A stretch of 15,851 nt of DNA from Deinococcus sp. (GTDB lineage: Bacteria; Deinococcota; Deinococci; Deinococcales; Thermaceae): assembly GCA_023382135.1 (NCBI GenBank), contig JAMCQK010000171.1, forward strand, positions 1 through 15,851, given 5' to 3'. The notes beneath the pieces are model-generated. The model was not told where the DNA came from, ran no database searches, and saw only the letters and a list, made by a program, of their open reading frames with translations. The translations under genes and the position numbers were made by a program. Shown in pieces: positions 1 to 7,216 of this stretch (position 1 is its first letter; every line of letters begins with the position of its first letter).

Positions 1-2
1 TC

Positions 3-317
3 AAAAAGTCTAGCTCCCTGGTGCAGCCACCATCCGAGATCAAGCTCGCCGCCGGGGCCGATGGCGCGAATTACCCGTCTTTAATTGGAACAGCACTGGT
101 AACCCTGACAAGCCTGGCTCAACAACTTGGCTATGTTTCCTGCGGATTCGCAGTGCTTTGCGTCCAGCACGCCAGCTTGATGCTCAGCTTTAGCAAGAGC
201 CTTGCCAAGCTGCTAGCACAACTCCGGGCGGAGGGCGTGGAGGTCATTGGCAAGGTTAAAAGAACGCCCGTACCGCCAGCCTGGCTGAATCCTGGATCCC
301 GAGGGGGACAAGACTGA
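3..317 (+). CDS. 3' part of an unrecognised protein gene, open at the left edge
   Basis: The plus frame is open from the first bases of the window to TGA at 315-317, and the upstream codons contain no stop, so this is probably the C-terminal end of a longer gene. An internal GTG at 21 would give 98 residues, but it has no ribosome binding site. The peptide has a hydrophobic middle, an alpha-helical stretch rich in Leu, Ala, Ser and Lys, and a Pro/Gly-rich tail. Third codon positions are mostly G or C, as in real genes here. It converges on der, with 24 bases between the two stop codons. I do not recognise the family. It could be a decayed fragment or chance: an overlapping minus-strand frame (131-424) is equally long but looks less protein-like. 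Confidence 0.35.
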   Translation, partial: KKSSSLVQPPSEIKLAAGADGANYPSLIGTALVTLTSLAQQLGYVSCGFAVLCVQHASLMLSFSKSLAKLLAQLRAEGVEVIGKVKRTPVPPAWLNPGSRGGQD

Positions 318-341
318 GCCCTGGGAGCCAGCGGAGGGCTT

Positions 342-1652
342 CTAACCCTGGTCCTTCTCTTTGTCCCTGCGGCCCCGGAAGACCAGCCTAAACGGAACCT
401 CCGCCAGGCCCAGGTCTTCGCCAATCCGGTTGCGCAGATACCCCTCGAAAGCGCGGGTTACGAACTCCGGGTAATTGCAGAAGAACACGAAGGTCGGGGG
501 TGCCACTTCCGGCTGAGTGACAAAGAACAGCTTGAGGGGCCTGCCCCTAAAGTTGGGCAGCATTGTCTTTGCGGTCCAGAGGGTGAGCCAGCGGTTCAGT
601 TCGGCGGTTTCGTAGCGGGTGCGGGCAAGCTGGTAGAGTCTGGCGGACTCGGCCAAAAGCTTGTGCAGGTTCTGCCCCGTGACCGAAGAAACATAAATCA
701 TGGGGCGGTCTGCTAGCCGGTCGAGCTTCTCCTTCAGCTCGTTGCGAACGTTGCTGGCTTGGTCCTTGGCCACCAGGTCCCACTTGGTCACGGTGACAAT
801 CACCGGTTTTCCGGCGTCCAGCGCCTCGTTGGCCAGTTTCAACTCGCGGTCGCCCACATCCTTGGGGTCTACCACCAAAAGCACCAGGTCTGCATCCAAA
901 ATGGCCCGGTGCGCCCGCCCGATTGCAAGCCCCTCCACCAGGGTCTCGGGGTGTTTGCGGATGCCGGCGGTGTCCACCAGCAAGAAGCGGTTCCCGGCGT
1001 AATCGAACTCCACGTCGATAGCGTCGCGCGTGGTGCCAGGCTCAGCGGAGACAATCACGCGCTCTTCGCCCAGAATGGCGTTCATCAGGCTGCTTTTGCC
1101 GGCGTTTGGCCGCCCAATAATGGCCATGCGGATGGGCACAACTTCGGGTTCCCCTTCCGCCTCACCCTCTGGCAGCCTGACCCAGATGGCCTCCACCAGT
1201 TCTCCCAGGCCGCGCCCGTGTGCGCTGGAGGTGGCAATGGGTTCGCCAAAACCGAAAGCCCATAGGTTGCCCAGATAGGCTTCGTGTTTTGGGTCATCCA
1301 CCTTGGTGGCTACCAAGAGGACCGGCTTGTTTTTCTTACGCAGGTAGTCGGCGACCTCGAGGTCTGAAGCCCCCACGTCCGTCCGCCCATCCACCAGGAA
1401 GAGCACCAGATCGGCGGTGGCCAGAGCCTGATCCACCTTTTCCTTAATTTTTTTGTCCCACGCGTCCCCTGACCAAAGACCCCCTGTGTCCACCAGCTTG
1501 AGCGTGCCCCGTTCGGTCTCGAGCACACCCTCCTTAAGGTCACGGGTAACACCAGGAGTGTCCGCCACCACCGCGCTCTTTTTGCCCAAGAGGCGGTTAA
1601 ACAGGCTGGATTTACCCACGTTGGGGCGTCCGACGATCACAACTTTGCGCAT
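342..1652 (-). CDS. der: Ribosome-assembly GTPase Der (EngA)
   Basis: Der is an essential tandem-domain GTPase that helps mature the 50S ribosomal subunit in the cytoplasm. The 436-residue product has the full family layout. GTPase domain 1 has P-loop GRPNVGKS at 8-15, DTGG at 55-58, TKVD at 116-119 and SSAHGRG at 142-148. Domain 2 has P-loop GRPNAGKS at 180-187, PGTTRD at 205-210, DTAG at 227-230, TKWD at 289-292 and SS at 322-323. A KH-like C-terminal domain runs from about 350 to the basic, charged tail. Both G4 motifs read TKxD rather than the usual NKxD. Length is normal and there is no break. The ATG start is at 1652-1650; the bases before it hold only a weak GGGA. The stop lies 24 bases from the convergent left-edge frame. 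The DinB-fold gene lies upstream on the same strand, 94 bases away. Confidence 0.97.
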   Translation of the reverse strand: MRKVVIVGRPNVGKSSLFNRLLGKKSAVVADTPGVTRDLKEGVLETERGTLKLVDTGGLWSGDAWDKKIKEKVDQALATADLVLFLVDGRTDVGASDLEVADYLRKKNKPVLLVATKVDDPKHEAYLGNLWAFGFGEPIATSSAHGRGLGELVEAIWVRLPEGEAEGEPEVVPIRMAIIGRPNAGKSSLMNAILGEERVIVSAEPGTTRDAIDVEFDYAGNRFLLVDTAGIRKHPETLVEGLAIGRAHRAILDADLVLLVVDPKDVGDRELKLANEALDAGKPVIVTVTKWDLVAKDQASNVRNELKEKLDRLADRPMIYVSSVTGQNLHKLLAESARLYQLARTRYETAELNRWLTLWTAKTMLPNFRGRPLKLFFVTQPEVAPPTFVFFCNYPEFVTRAFEGYLRNRIGEDLGLAEVPFRLVFRGRRDKEKDQG

Positions 1653-1746
1653 ACAGATTCCCGGCTAGACCGGCTAACCTTTCCGTTGTTCAGTAGACAA
1701 GACCGCCAAGCTAGCGGGCTTTGGCTCCTACAAGCACTACATGTTA

Positions 1747-2247
1747 TCACGCGCCCGGCGCTTCAAAGGGCGTTGCCAGGTCGGCATCCTTGCCGGGAGG
1801 GAAGGGGTGTCCAAGAACCCGCCCTAAACTTAGCATCTGGCCCTTGTGGTTGAACTCGTGGGTAATGGGGTGCATGATGAGCCACCGTTGGCTGATTTTT
1901 ACTGGTGGGTGGTCCTGGTGCTTCCACACATAGACTTCGTCAAGTTTCTTGAACTCTGCAAAGGCCTTTTCAAGCACCCTGTCTACCTTGGCAAAATACT
2001 TTCGCATTACCTCGGTATTTTTGATTTCTTCTGCTTTCAGGTAATCTGGTTTTGCGCCCATACCGACCTCCTGCACCCACCACAAGTAGCAGTCGGCAAT
2101 ATGCGCCTGCAGGTTGCGGATACTACCAAAACCAAACTGCGGGTGTTCCTTGGTGTAAACTTCCAGCGGCAGGCTTTCGGTGTAGCTGAACACCGCTTCC
2201 CTGGTCCGCCGAACCAGGGAGTAAATTAGCGGCAGGCTCTGGTCCAT
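1747..2247 (-). CDS. DinB/YfiT-superfamily protein (putative metal-dependent enzyme)
   Basis: The 166-residue product fits the DinB four-helix-bundle superfamily, whose members use a three-histidine site to bind a metal and include thiol-dependent transferases such as bacillithiol S-transferases. Visible ligands are H49 (in LQAHIAD), H130 and H134 (in HPITHEFNHKGQ), the family's usual spacing, with an aromatic-rich helix after H49. The substrate cannot be told from sequence. Despite the superfamily name, this is not the DNA polymerase IV gene. The ATG at 2247-2245 has no Shine-Dalgarno; a TAAACT -10 box lies 5 bases upstream, suggesting a leaderless mRNA. It is divergent from the acyltransferase gene and upstream of der on the same strand. 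Confidence 0.85.
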   Translation of the reverse strand: MDQSLPLIYSLVRRTREAVFSYTESLPLEVYTKEHPQFGFGSIRNLQAHIADCYLWWVQEVGMGAKPDYLKAEEIKNTEVMRKYFAKVDRVLEKAFAEFKKLDEVYVWKHQDHPPVKISQRWLIMHPITHEFNHKGQMLSLGRVLGHPFPPGKDADLATPFEAPGA

Positions 2248-2252
2248 GCCTT

Positions 2253-2258
2253 AGTTTA
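2253..2258 (-). promoter_or_regulatory. -10 box of the DinB-fold gene (leaderless)
   Basis: TAAACT on the minus strand is followed after 5 bases by the ATG at 2247. No Shine-Dalgarno is present, so transcription probably starts at or next to the start codon. I see no clear -35 box. Confidence 0.55.
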
Positions 2259-2289
2259 AGCGCTTCGACGCACCCCATTTTTTGAGGTG

Positions 2290-2295
2290 TAAACT
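2290..2295 (+). promoter_or_regulatory. -10 box of the PlsC-like gene (leaderless)
   Basis: TAAACT is followed by 7 bases and the ATG at 2303. This placement makes the upstream in-frame TTG at 2282 an unlikely start, because it would translate through the promoter. The intergenic region carries an identical TAAACT box in each direction. Confidence 0.55.
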
Positions 2296-2302
2296 CCTTT
2301 GC

Positions 2303-2890
2303 ATGGCTTTTGTAGAACCTCCGGGCTCCCTTCGCAGGCGTTTTGCGTCCTGGCTGCTGGGGCTTTTTGGCTGGAAACCGGTTCTTGTACCCCCGCCAGG
2401 GCCCAAGTTTGTGACGGTGGGCTACCCGCATACCTCCAACTGGGACTTTTTCCCCGCCATATTGTGGGCTTGGACCGTGGGTTTACATATGAATTTTGTG
2501 GGCAAGAAGGAACTGTTCAAAGGACCCTTAGGACCCCTCATGCGTGCGCTGGGCGGGATTCAATTGGACCGCGACAAGTCCGCAAATTTTGTGCAGCAGA
2601 TGGCCGAGGTGATCCGTTCCAGAGAAAAAATTGCCCTTATCATCGCCGCCGAGGGCACCCGCAGCCGCACCGAATACTGGCGAAGCGGTTTTTACTACAT
2701 GGCGCTCGAGGCGGGGGTTCCCATTGCCCTAGGCTACCTGGACTATTCAAAGCGCGAGGTGGGGATCGGAGCCTACCTGGTGCCCACAGGTGATATTCAG
2801 TCGGACTTCGAAGCTATCAAAGCTTTCTACAAGGACAAAGTTGGCAAGTATCCCGATAAACAGGGTGTGATTGCGTTAAAGCCAAGCTAG
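2303..2890 (+). CDS. PlsC-like 1-acyl-glycerol-3-phosphate acyltransferase family protein
   Basis: The 195-residue protein belongs to the glycerophospholipid acyltransferase superfamily, which transfers acyl chains to lysophospholipids or related acceptors at the membrane. Motif I is HTSNWD, with H43 and D48 as the catalytic HX4D pair. Motif II is seen as GGIQLDR (84-90) and motif III as EGTRSR (117-122). An N-terminal basic, hydrophobic stretch (about 10-30) could anchor it to the membrane. At under 200 residues it is shorter than typical PlsC; it resembles the compact acyltransferase group found in several phyla, so the acceptor may not be lysophosphatidic acid. The ATG at 2303 is chosen because a -10 box lies just before it. 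A weak stem follows the stop, and the convergent RDD pseudogene ends about 100 bases further on. Confidence 0.85.
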   Translation: MAFVEPPGSLRRRFASWLLGLFGWKPVLVPPPGPKFVTVGYPHTSNWDFFPAILWAWTVGLHMNFVGKKELFKGPLGPLMRALGGIQLDRDKSANFVQQMAEVIRSREKIALIIAAEGTRSRTEYWRSGFYYMALEAGVPIALGYLDYSKREVGIGAYLVPTGDIQSDFEAIKAFYKDKVGKYPDKQGVIALKPS

Positions 2891-2898
2891 TTCTCGAT

Positions 2899-2921
2899 TA
2901 AAGCGCTCCAGGCCAGCTTTA
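2899..2921 (+). terminator. Possible terminator of the PlsC-like gene
   Basis: TAAAGC at 2899-2904 pairs with GCTTTA at 2916-2921 around an 11-base loop, 8 bases after the stop codon. The stem is short and the T-rich tail is broken, so this is a weak candidate. Confidence 0.35.
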
Positions 2922-2988
2922 TTGGTTCGTTAGATTGCTCGCGGTCTCTTATTGAGGAACGTGCACCTTCGCTTTGGAGAACGGGCGG

Positions 2989-3934
2989 CTAGCGCACCAC
3001 CACTACCGAGCGGGCGTAAAGGTCGTGCTGGGTCTGCCGTTTGCGGGTGGTGAAATAAATTAGATGGGCCCGTACTATCAGACATAGCCCAAAGAGGGTT
3101 CCTAAAATTGCGAAGCCCACTGGCAGCGAGAAGGAAGACCCTGACGTGCGAGGGTCTAAAAGCAGTGGGATCCAACTGACCAGCAAGATAGGCGTTCCTG
3201 GGAAGCCCCAAGAGGGCGGGCTTGGTAATCGCACACCATTAGGCCTAAATACTGCTTGCCCCAGGTGGCCTGCCACGAAGAGCCTTCAAGTAGAGCAAAG
3301 TATAGGCTAGGCAGAACGAACGCCAGTGCGACCAGGGCGCGCGGCCTCGCTGTTCTGGATGAAGACCAAGTTAACAAAGCCGCCCTGGGCCAAGGCTTCG
3401 GTCAGGGAGGGGAACCTAAGCCTAACCAGTCCGGCCATCTGAGCAAGTAAGGCCAAAACCCCCCCAAGCGGCAGCCAAAATCAGGCAGTCCAACCCCAAG
3501 GCCGTCGCCCGCTGGCCAATTGGGGCGTAACGTGAAAGCGGCACGATGGTGACAACGCTTTGTTTGCGCTTGTCGAGCTTCTTGCCCTCACCTTCCTCTT
3601 GAGCGGAACCACTTTCAACGCTTGGCTGGTGTATGGGCTGCTTACTTTTTGCAATATGACGCTTGAGACCCCGTAGAAATAACTGGACATCCTGCTCTGG
3701 CAGCTCGTCGCGCACGCCCATCAACCTGCCGCCACCGGCTCTGTAAAAGACCAGCTCGCCCGGCTTCAGTTTGAAGTCCTGGATGTCGGCTAGCATCAAG
3801 CGCCGGGTACCGTTTTGTGTAATGTAGAATAACTCCTTATTAGTAACGGCCAGAACGCCCTGATCGCCTACCAGGCTTCCGATAACCGGATCGGTGATGC
3901 GAGCCAGAAGTTGGCTGGAGGCTCTGTTTGCCAT
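2989..3934 (-). pseudogene. RDD-family membrane protein, broken by three frameshifts
   Basis: Read from ATG 3934, the first frame gives 170 residues: an N-terminal soluble PH-like segment (about 1-95), a charged linker, then RYAPIGQRATALGLD, which opens an RDD transmembrane domain. That frame stops at 3422. RDD sequence continues in other frames: LLAQMAGLVRL follows if one G is dropped from the 7-G run at 3459-3465; YFALLEGSSWQATWGK is in the frame covering 3377-3156; and the closing TTRKRQTQHDL reaches a stop at 2989. Restoring the protein (about 315 residues) needs one base removed in the G run, one removed between about 3310 and 3400, and one added near 3210-3245. RDD proteins are poorly characterised membrane proteins, some proposed to act in transport. 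Decay is the likeliest reading; homopolymer sequencing errors are the alternative. A TATTAT -10-like box lies at 3946-3951. Confidence 0.8.
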
Positions 3935-3953
3935 AGCGTTTATCGATAATAGC

Positions 3954-3976
3954 CACCAGGCAAAAGTTTGCTGGTG
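3954..3976 (-). repeat. Hairpin between glyA and the RDD pseudogene
   Basis: CACCA (3954-3958) pairs with TGGTG (3972-3976), and inside it GCAAA (3960-3964) pairs with TTTGC (3967-3971), with one bulged G. It lies 26 bases after the glyA stop and just upstream of the TATTAT box of the RDD gene. It could be a glyA terminator without a good T run, or an operator for the RDD gene. Confidence 0.5.
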
Positions 3977-4002
3977 ACAATGCTCCTAGGTGTCGCTTGC
4001 GG

Positions 4003-5235
4003 TCAGGGCATTGGATGAGCTAGTGCCAACTGTCTCACCCGCTGCTTAAGGTCTGGACTGGGGCCTTTTGTGAGTGCTTCATCGATCATCTCGGCGACCA
4101 GAGGCATTTCCTCCACGGTGAAATTGCGGGTAGTAATGGCGGGTGTTCCGATGCGGATGCCCGAGGTGACCCAGGGCTTTTCTGGGTCATAAGGGACCGT
4201 GCTTTTGGAGACCGTGATATTTACCTGGTCAAGAATATTACTGGCTTTGTTGCCCTTGATCCCCTTGTTTCTGAGATCGAGCACGAACAAGTGGTTATCC
4301 GTCCCACCCGAAACCACACGGTAGCCCCGCTGGCTTAAAGACTGGCTCAGGGCCTTGGCGTTCTGAATAATCTGGGCCGAGTACTCCTTGAACCCGGGCT
4401 GCAGCGCTTCCCAGAAGGCAACCGCCTTACCCGCAATCACGTGCTCCAGCGGGCCACCCTGGGTTCCAGGGAAAATCATCTTGTCTATCTTGGCGCCAAT
4501 CTCGGCGTCATTTGACAAGATCAGCCCGCTGCGGGGGCCGCGCAGGGTTTTGTGGGTAGTGGTGGTAACTACATGGGCATGGGGCACGGGCGTGGGGTGG
4601 AGGCCTGCTACCACCAGACCGGCAATATGCGCGATGTCCGCCATCAGGTAGGCGCCTACCTCGTCCGCGATGGCGCGGAAGCGGGCGAAGTCGATGATGC
4701 GGCTGTAGGCGCTGGCCCCGGCGATAATCAGCTTGGGTTTGTGCTCAAGGGCAAGCTTGCGAACTTGGTCGTAATCAATCAGCTCGCTCTCTATGTCCAC
4801 CGGGTAGCCCACCACGTGGTAGTTCATACCCGAGAAATTCACCGGGCTGCCATGGGTCAGGTGGCCGCCTTGGTCCAAGGCCATGCCCAGCACGGTATCG
4901 CCTTTTTTAAGCAGCGCGTAGTAGGCCGCCAGGTTGGCGGAGGAGCCCGAATGGGGCTGGACGTTGGCCCAGGACGCTCCGAAAAGCTGCTTGGCGCGGT
5001 CAATAGCCAGTTGTTCGACCTGGTCAATTACCTCGCAGCCGCCGTAATAACGCTTGCCCGGGTAGCCCTCGGCGTATTTATTGGTAAGCACGCTGCCGAC
5101 CGCCTGGCGTACTGCCTGGGAGACGAAGTTTTCGGAGGCGATGAGCTCGAGGCCTTCCGTCTGGCGGCGCTCCTCTTGCGCGATCAGGTCAAAAAGAACG
5201 TTGTCACGAACGGCAGGCTCCGGTTCTTTAGCCAT
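4003..5235 (-). CDS. glyA: Serine hydroxymethyltransferase
   Basis: GlyA is a PLP enzyme that interconverts serine plus tetrahydrofolate with glycine plus 5,10-methylenetetrahydrofolate, the main cytosolic source of one-carbon units. The 410-residue product has the family signatures: ELIASENF near the N-terminus, the KRYYGG segment, the PLP-contacting stretch QPHSGSSANLAAY, MADIAHIAGL (D200, H203) and TTTTHKTLRGPR with Schiff-base lysine K229. Length is normal. The frame extends upstream to a TTG at 5259, but that extension translates straight through a TATACT -10 box at 5243-5248. ATG 5235, 7 bases downstream of the box, is therefore the better start and implies a leaderless mRNA. A stem lies 26 bases after the stop. 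The gene is divergent from the small membrane protein gene at 5305. Confidence 0.97.
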   Translation of the reverse strand: MAKEPEPAVRDNVLFDLIAQEERRQTEGLELIASENFVSQAVRQAVGSVLTNKYAEGYPGKRYYGGCEVIDQVEQLAIDRAKQLFGASWANVQPHSGSSANLAAYYALLKKGDTVLGMALDQGGHLTHGSPVNFSGMNYHVVGYPVDIESELIDYDQVRKLALEHKPKLIIAGASAYSRIIDFARFRAIADEVGAYLMADIAHIAGLVVAGLHPTPVPHAHVVTTTTHKTLRGPRSGLILSNDAEIGAKIDKMIFPGTQGGPLEHVIAGKAVAFWEALQPGFKEYSAQIIQNAKALSQSLSQRGYRVVSGGTDNHLFVLDLRNKGIKGNKASNILDQVNITVSKSTVPYDPEKPWVTSGIRIGTPAITTRNFTVEEMPLVAEMIDEALTKGPSPDLKQRVRQLALAHPMP

Positions 5236-5242
5236 AGGCTGG

Positions 5243-5248
5243 AGTATA
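5243..5248 (-). promoter_or_regulatory. -10 box of glyA (leaderless, decides the start)
   Basis: TATACT on the minus strand is followed by 7 bases and ATG 5235. No Shine-Dalgarno and no obvious -35 box are seen. Confidence 0.6.
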
Positions 5249-5292
5249 TCAGAGGCCAATTAGACGCCACTTCTGATTCGGTGAAATTGCGC

Positions 5293-5298
5293 TAGAAT
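5293..5298 (+). promoter_or_regulatory. -10 box of the 5305 operon (leaderless)
   Basis: TAGAAT is followed by 6 bases and the ATG at 5305. A weak -35 candidate, TTCTGA, lies at 5271-5276 with a 16-base spacer. It faces the glyA promoter about 45 bases away. Confidence 0.55.
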
Positions 5299-5304
5299 GG
5301 GCCC

Positions 5305-5550
5305 ATGGCAGCTTTCTTTGGCAGACTCGCAACCATGCTGGGGCTTCTCGCCCTTGGCTCCGGGCTGGTCCTTGACTTCATCATCTACACAAAAATGCTT
5401 CAGCTGGTCGCCGCGGCCAATAGCGGCCGGTCGACAAACCTGATGGCCAACCCGATGCCGGCAATTTGGCTGGTAACGCTTTTGGTGTTTTTGGGTGGAC
5501 TGTTGCTTGGCTTGGGCTTGCGTTCTCGCCGCCGACATGCCAACAGTTAA
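5305..5550 (+). CDS. Small membrane protein with two transmembrane helices (unknown)
   Basis: This 81-residue protein has two hydrophobic segments, at about 9-28 and 53-73, joined by a polar loop of about 25 residues. It ends in a basic tail (RSRRRH), which by the positive-inside rule places the C-terminus, and so probably both ends, in the cytoplasm. I do not recognise a family. The start is supported by the -10 box 6 bases upstream. Its last 14 bases overlap the start of the MoaD-related gene, which has no ribosome binding site of its own, so the two are probably translationally coupled and belong to one operon with the deacetylase gene at 6065. Confidence 0.75.
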   Translation: MAAFFGRLATMLGLLALGSGLVLDFIIYTKMLQLVAAANSGRSTNLMANPMPAIWLVTLLVFLGGLLLGLGLRSRRRHANS

Positions 5551-6049
5551 TCTTTACGCGACGTTTCGCGACGTTACCGGCCATAAGAGGCTCGAGACAC
5601 CCGGCTCCACTGTGGCCGAGGTGCTGGACTGGCTGGTAGGCCAGTACCCCGTTATGCTGGGCGAGCTTTTTGAAAACGGAACCGTGGCGGAACGGGTCTC
5701 TATTTTTATTTCGGGGCGCGACGTGCGCTACCATGGAGGCCTCGAGGCCCCAGTTTCCGCGGACACCATCATTGACCTCTTTCCCCCGGTGGCTGGGGGC
5801 AACAGAATTGAGCAAGTGTTTGGCGGCATGGGAAGCTGGCTGGTGCGTTCATCCCTTTTGCGCTGGGGGGGAAGCGAGCAGCCGGATGGCAGCGTTGCCC
5901 TGGAGGGAGCCAAGGTCTGGATTAACGATGTGGACCCCTTGAGCGTGGGCAAGCTGGTGATTCAACAAGTTAAAATTTCAGTTGAAGGCCCCGAGGCCCA
6001 GCGTTGGATGCAAAAGATCACGCTATCTGTCGCTCGCGGCGGCGGATAG
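5537..6049 (+). CDS. MoaD-related protein: ubiquitin-like domain plus C-terminal DUF1952-type domain
   Basis: Residues 1-88 form a MoaD/ThiS ubiquitin-like fold (start MPTVNLYATFRDVTG, middle VSIFISGRDVRYHGGLE, end DLFPPVAGG). In MoaD, ThiS and archaeal small modifier proteins the protein stops at this double glycine, which is adenylated and used for sulfur transfer or conjugation. Here GG (87-88) is internal and about 80 residues follow, matching the two-domain MoaD-related protein known from Thermus thermophilus structural genomics (C-terminal domain DUF1952, unknown function; recalled, not searched). The whole 170-residue protein itself ends in ARGGG. ATG 5537 is chosen because it begins the ubiquitin fold; an upstream in-frame codon at 5495 would only add residues antiparallel to nothing recognisable. 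It overlaps the upstream gene by 14 bases and precedes the deacetylase gene by 15. Confidence 0.85.
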   Translation: MPTVNLYATFRDVTGHKRLETPGSTVAEVLDWLVGQYPVMLGELFENGTVAERVSIFISGRDVRYHGGLEAPVSADTIIDLFPPVAGGNRIEQVFGGMGSWLVRSSLLRWGGSEQPDGSVALEGAKVWINDVDPLSVGKLVIQQVKISVEGPEAQRWMQKITLSVARGGG

Positions 6050-6064
6050 CGGCCAACAGCTGCC

Positions 6065-7216
6065 ATGTCGGGAAGCCAGAGCAAGGGCGTTCCGGTGATC
6101 TATTCGCCGGAATATCTTGCCTATGACTTTGGCCCCAATCATCCGTTTACGCCCGTGCGGCTGGAGATGCTGCTCGATCTTTTGAACGCCCTCGGTTTCG
6201 ATAATGCTTACCGTGTTCCCAAGGCAGCCACACGCGAGGACCTGCTCACAGTCCATTCCGAAGCTTTCGTGAGGCGGGTGGAGGCGGCGAGCCGGGGCGA
6301 TGCCGTTCCCGATCTCCAGCACTACGGCCTGGGCACGCCAGATACTCCCACGTTTCCGGAGATGGATAAAGCTGCGCGCCGCGTGGTGGGTGGGACACTT
6401 ACCGCGGCGGAGATGATCATCAAGAATGAAGCTCGAATGGCCCTTCAACTTGGAGGTGGGCTGCACCATGCCCAGCGGGATCTTGCGGCGGGGTTCTGTG
6501 TGTACAACGACCTATCCGTGGCCATTCGCAAATTTACCTCTCAGGGTCTCCGGGTGGCGTACCTGGACATGGACGTTCATCACGGTGATGGCGTTCAGTG
6601 GATTCACTATCAGGAAGAAAACGTGCTGACTATTTCCTTTCACGAGTCGGGGAAGTATCTTTTTCCCGGCACCGGCGACGTTCACGAAATTGGGCGCGGT
6701 GAAGGTGTGGGACGCTCGCTTAATGTGCCTTTGCAGCCTTTTACCCAGGACCAGAGTTACATTGAGGTGTTTCATCAAGTATCCGAGAAAGCGCTTGGCT
6801 GGTTCAGGCCGGATGTGCTGGTAGTCCAGTGCGGAACCGACGCGCACGTCCTGGACCCGCTGGCGGAACTCCTGCTCACTGGAAGGGCCTACCAGCAACT
6901 CTTTAACCTGGTGCGCCAGTATGCCGAAGCTTTTGCCGGAGGCCGTGCCCTCTACACCCTTGGCGGCGGCTACAGCCTGGATGCCACAAGCCGTGTCTGG
7001 GCACTGTTGTGGGCCAATTTGCAAGGGACCAAGCTTGCCGGGCGGGTACCGGAGGACTGGGCCAGACGCTGGGAAGAAAAAATGGGTGTCGTGCTCACGC
7101 GAGAATTTCTCGACCCCTTGGAGGCACCGGTTATCCCGCGCAAGAAAGAGATCGAGGAAACCAACCGGCGGGCGGCGGGCAAGCTGTTGGAGATAGTAGG
7201 GCCCTACTGGCGCTAA
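6065..7216 (+). CDS. AcuC/histone-deacetylase-family zinc hydrolase
   Basis: This is an arginase-fold zinc deacetylase of the AcuC/class I HDAC type, which removes acetyl groups from lysine in proteins such as acetyl-CoA synthetase, or from small amides. The 383-residue product keeps all catalytic residues: tandem histidines H134-H135 in GGGLHHAQ, zinc ligands D170 and H172 in DMDVHHGDG and D259 in CGTDAH, and transition-state tyrosine Y303 in LGGGYS. Length fits AcuC. No acetoin or acs genes are adjacent, so the AcuC role is inferred from family only. The start lies 15 bases after the MoaD-related gene with no Shine-Dalgarno, consistent with operon expression. Its TAA stop lies inside the left end of the MITE-like element. 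Confidence 0.92.
   Translation: MSGSQSKGVPVIYSPEYLAYDFGPNHPFTPVRLEMLLDLLNALGFDNAYRVPKAATREDLLTVHSEAFVRRVEAASRGDAVPDLQHYGLGTPDTPTFPEMDKAARRVVGGTLTAAEMIIKNEARMALQLGGGLHHAQRDLAAGFCVYNDLSVAIRKFTSQGLRVAYLDMDVHHGDGVQWIHYQEENVLTISFHESGKYLFPGTGDVHEIGRGEGVGRSLNVPLQPFTQDQSYIEVFHQVSEKALGWFRPDVLVVQCGTDAHVLDPLAELLLTGRAYQQLFNLVRQYAEAFAGGRALYTLGGGYSLDATSRVWALLWANLQGTKLAGRVPEDWARRWEEKMGVVLTREFLDPLEAPVIPRKKEIEETNRRAAGKLLEIVGPYWR

Noticed and set aside
318..356. String on the minus strand resembling a tRNA T-arm and acceptor end (AGGGTTAGAAGCCCT followed by CGCTGGCTCC)
   Set aside because: No D-arm, anticodon arm or matching 5' acceptor strand precedes it; that part is the coding end of der. At most a chance match or a degraded remnant.
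759..1265. 168-codon plus-strand frame antisense to der
   Set aside because: It lies wholly inside der, has no family features and is rich in His and Gln as expected from a shadow frame.
5236..5259. Eight-residue N-terminal extension of GlyA from a TTG
   Set aside because: The codons run through the TATACT -10 box and are not part of the conserved SHMT start.
4552..5295. 247-codon plus-strand frame antisense to glyA
   Set aside because: It is the complement of a strongly conserved gene and shows no motif of its own.
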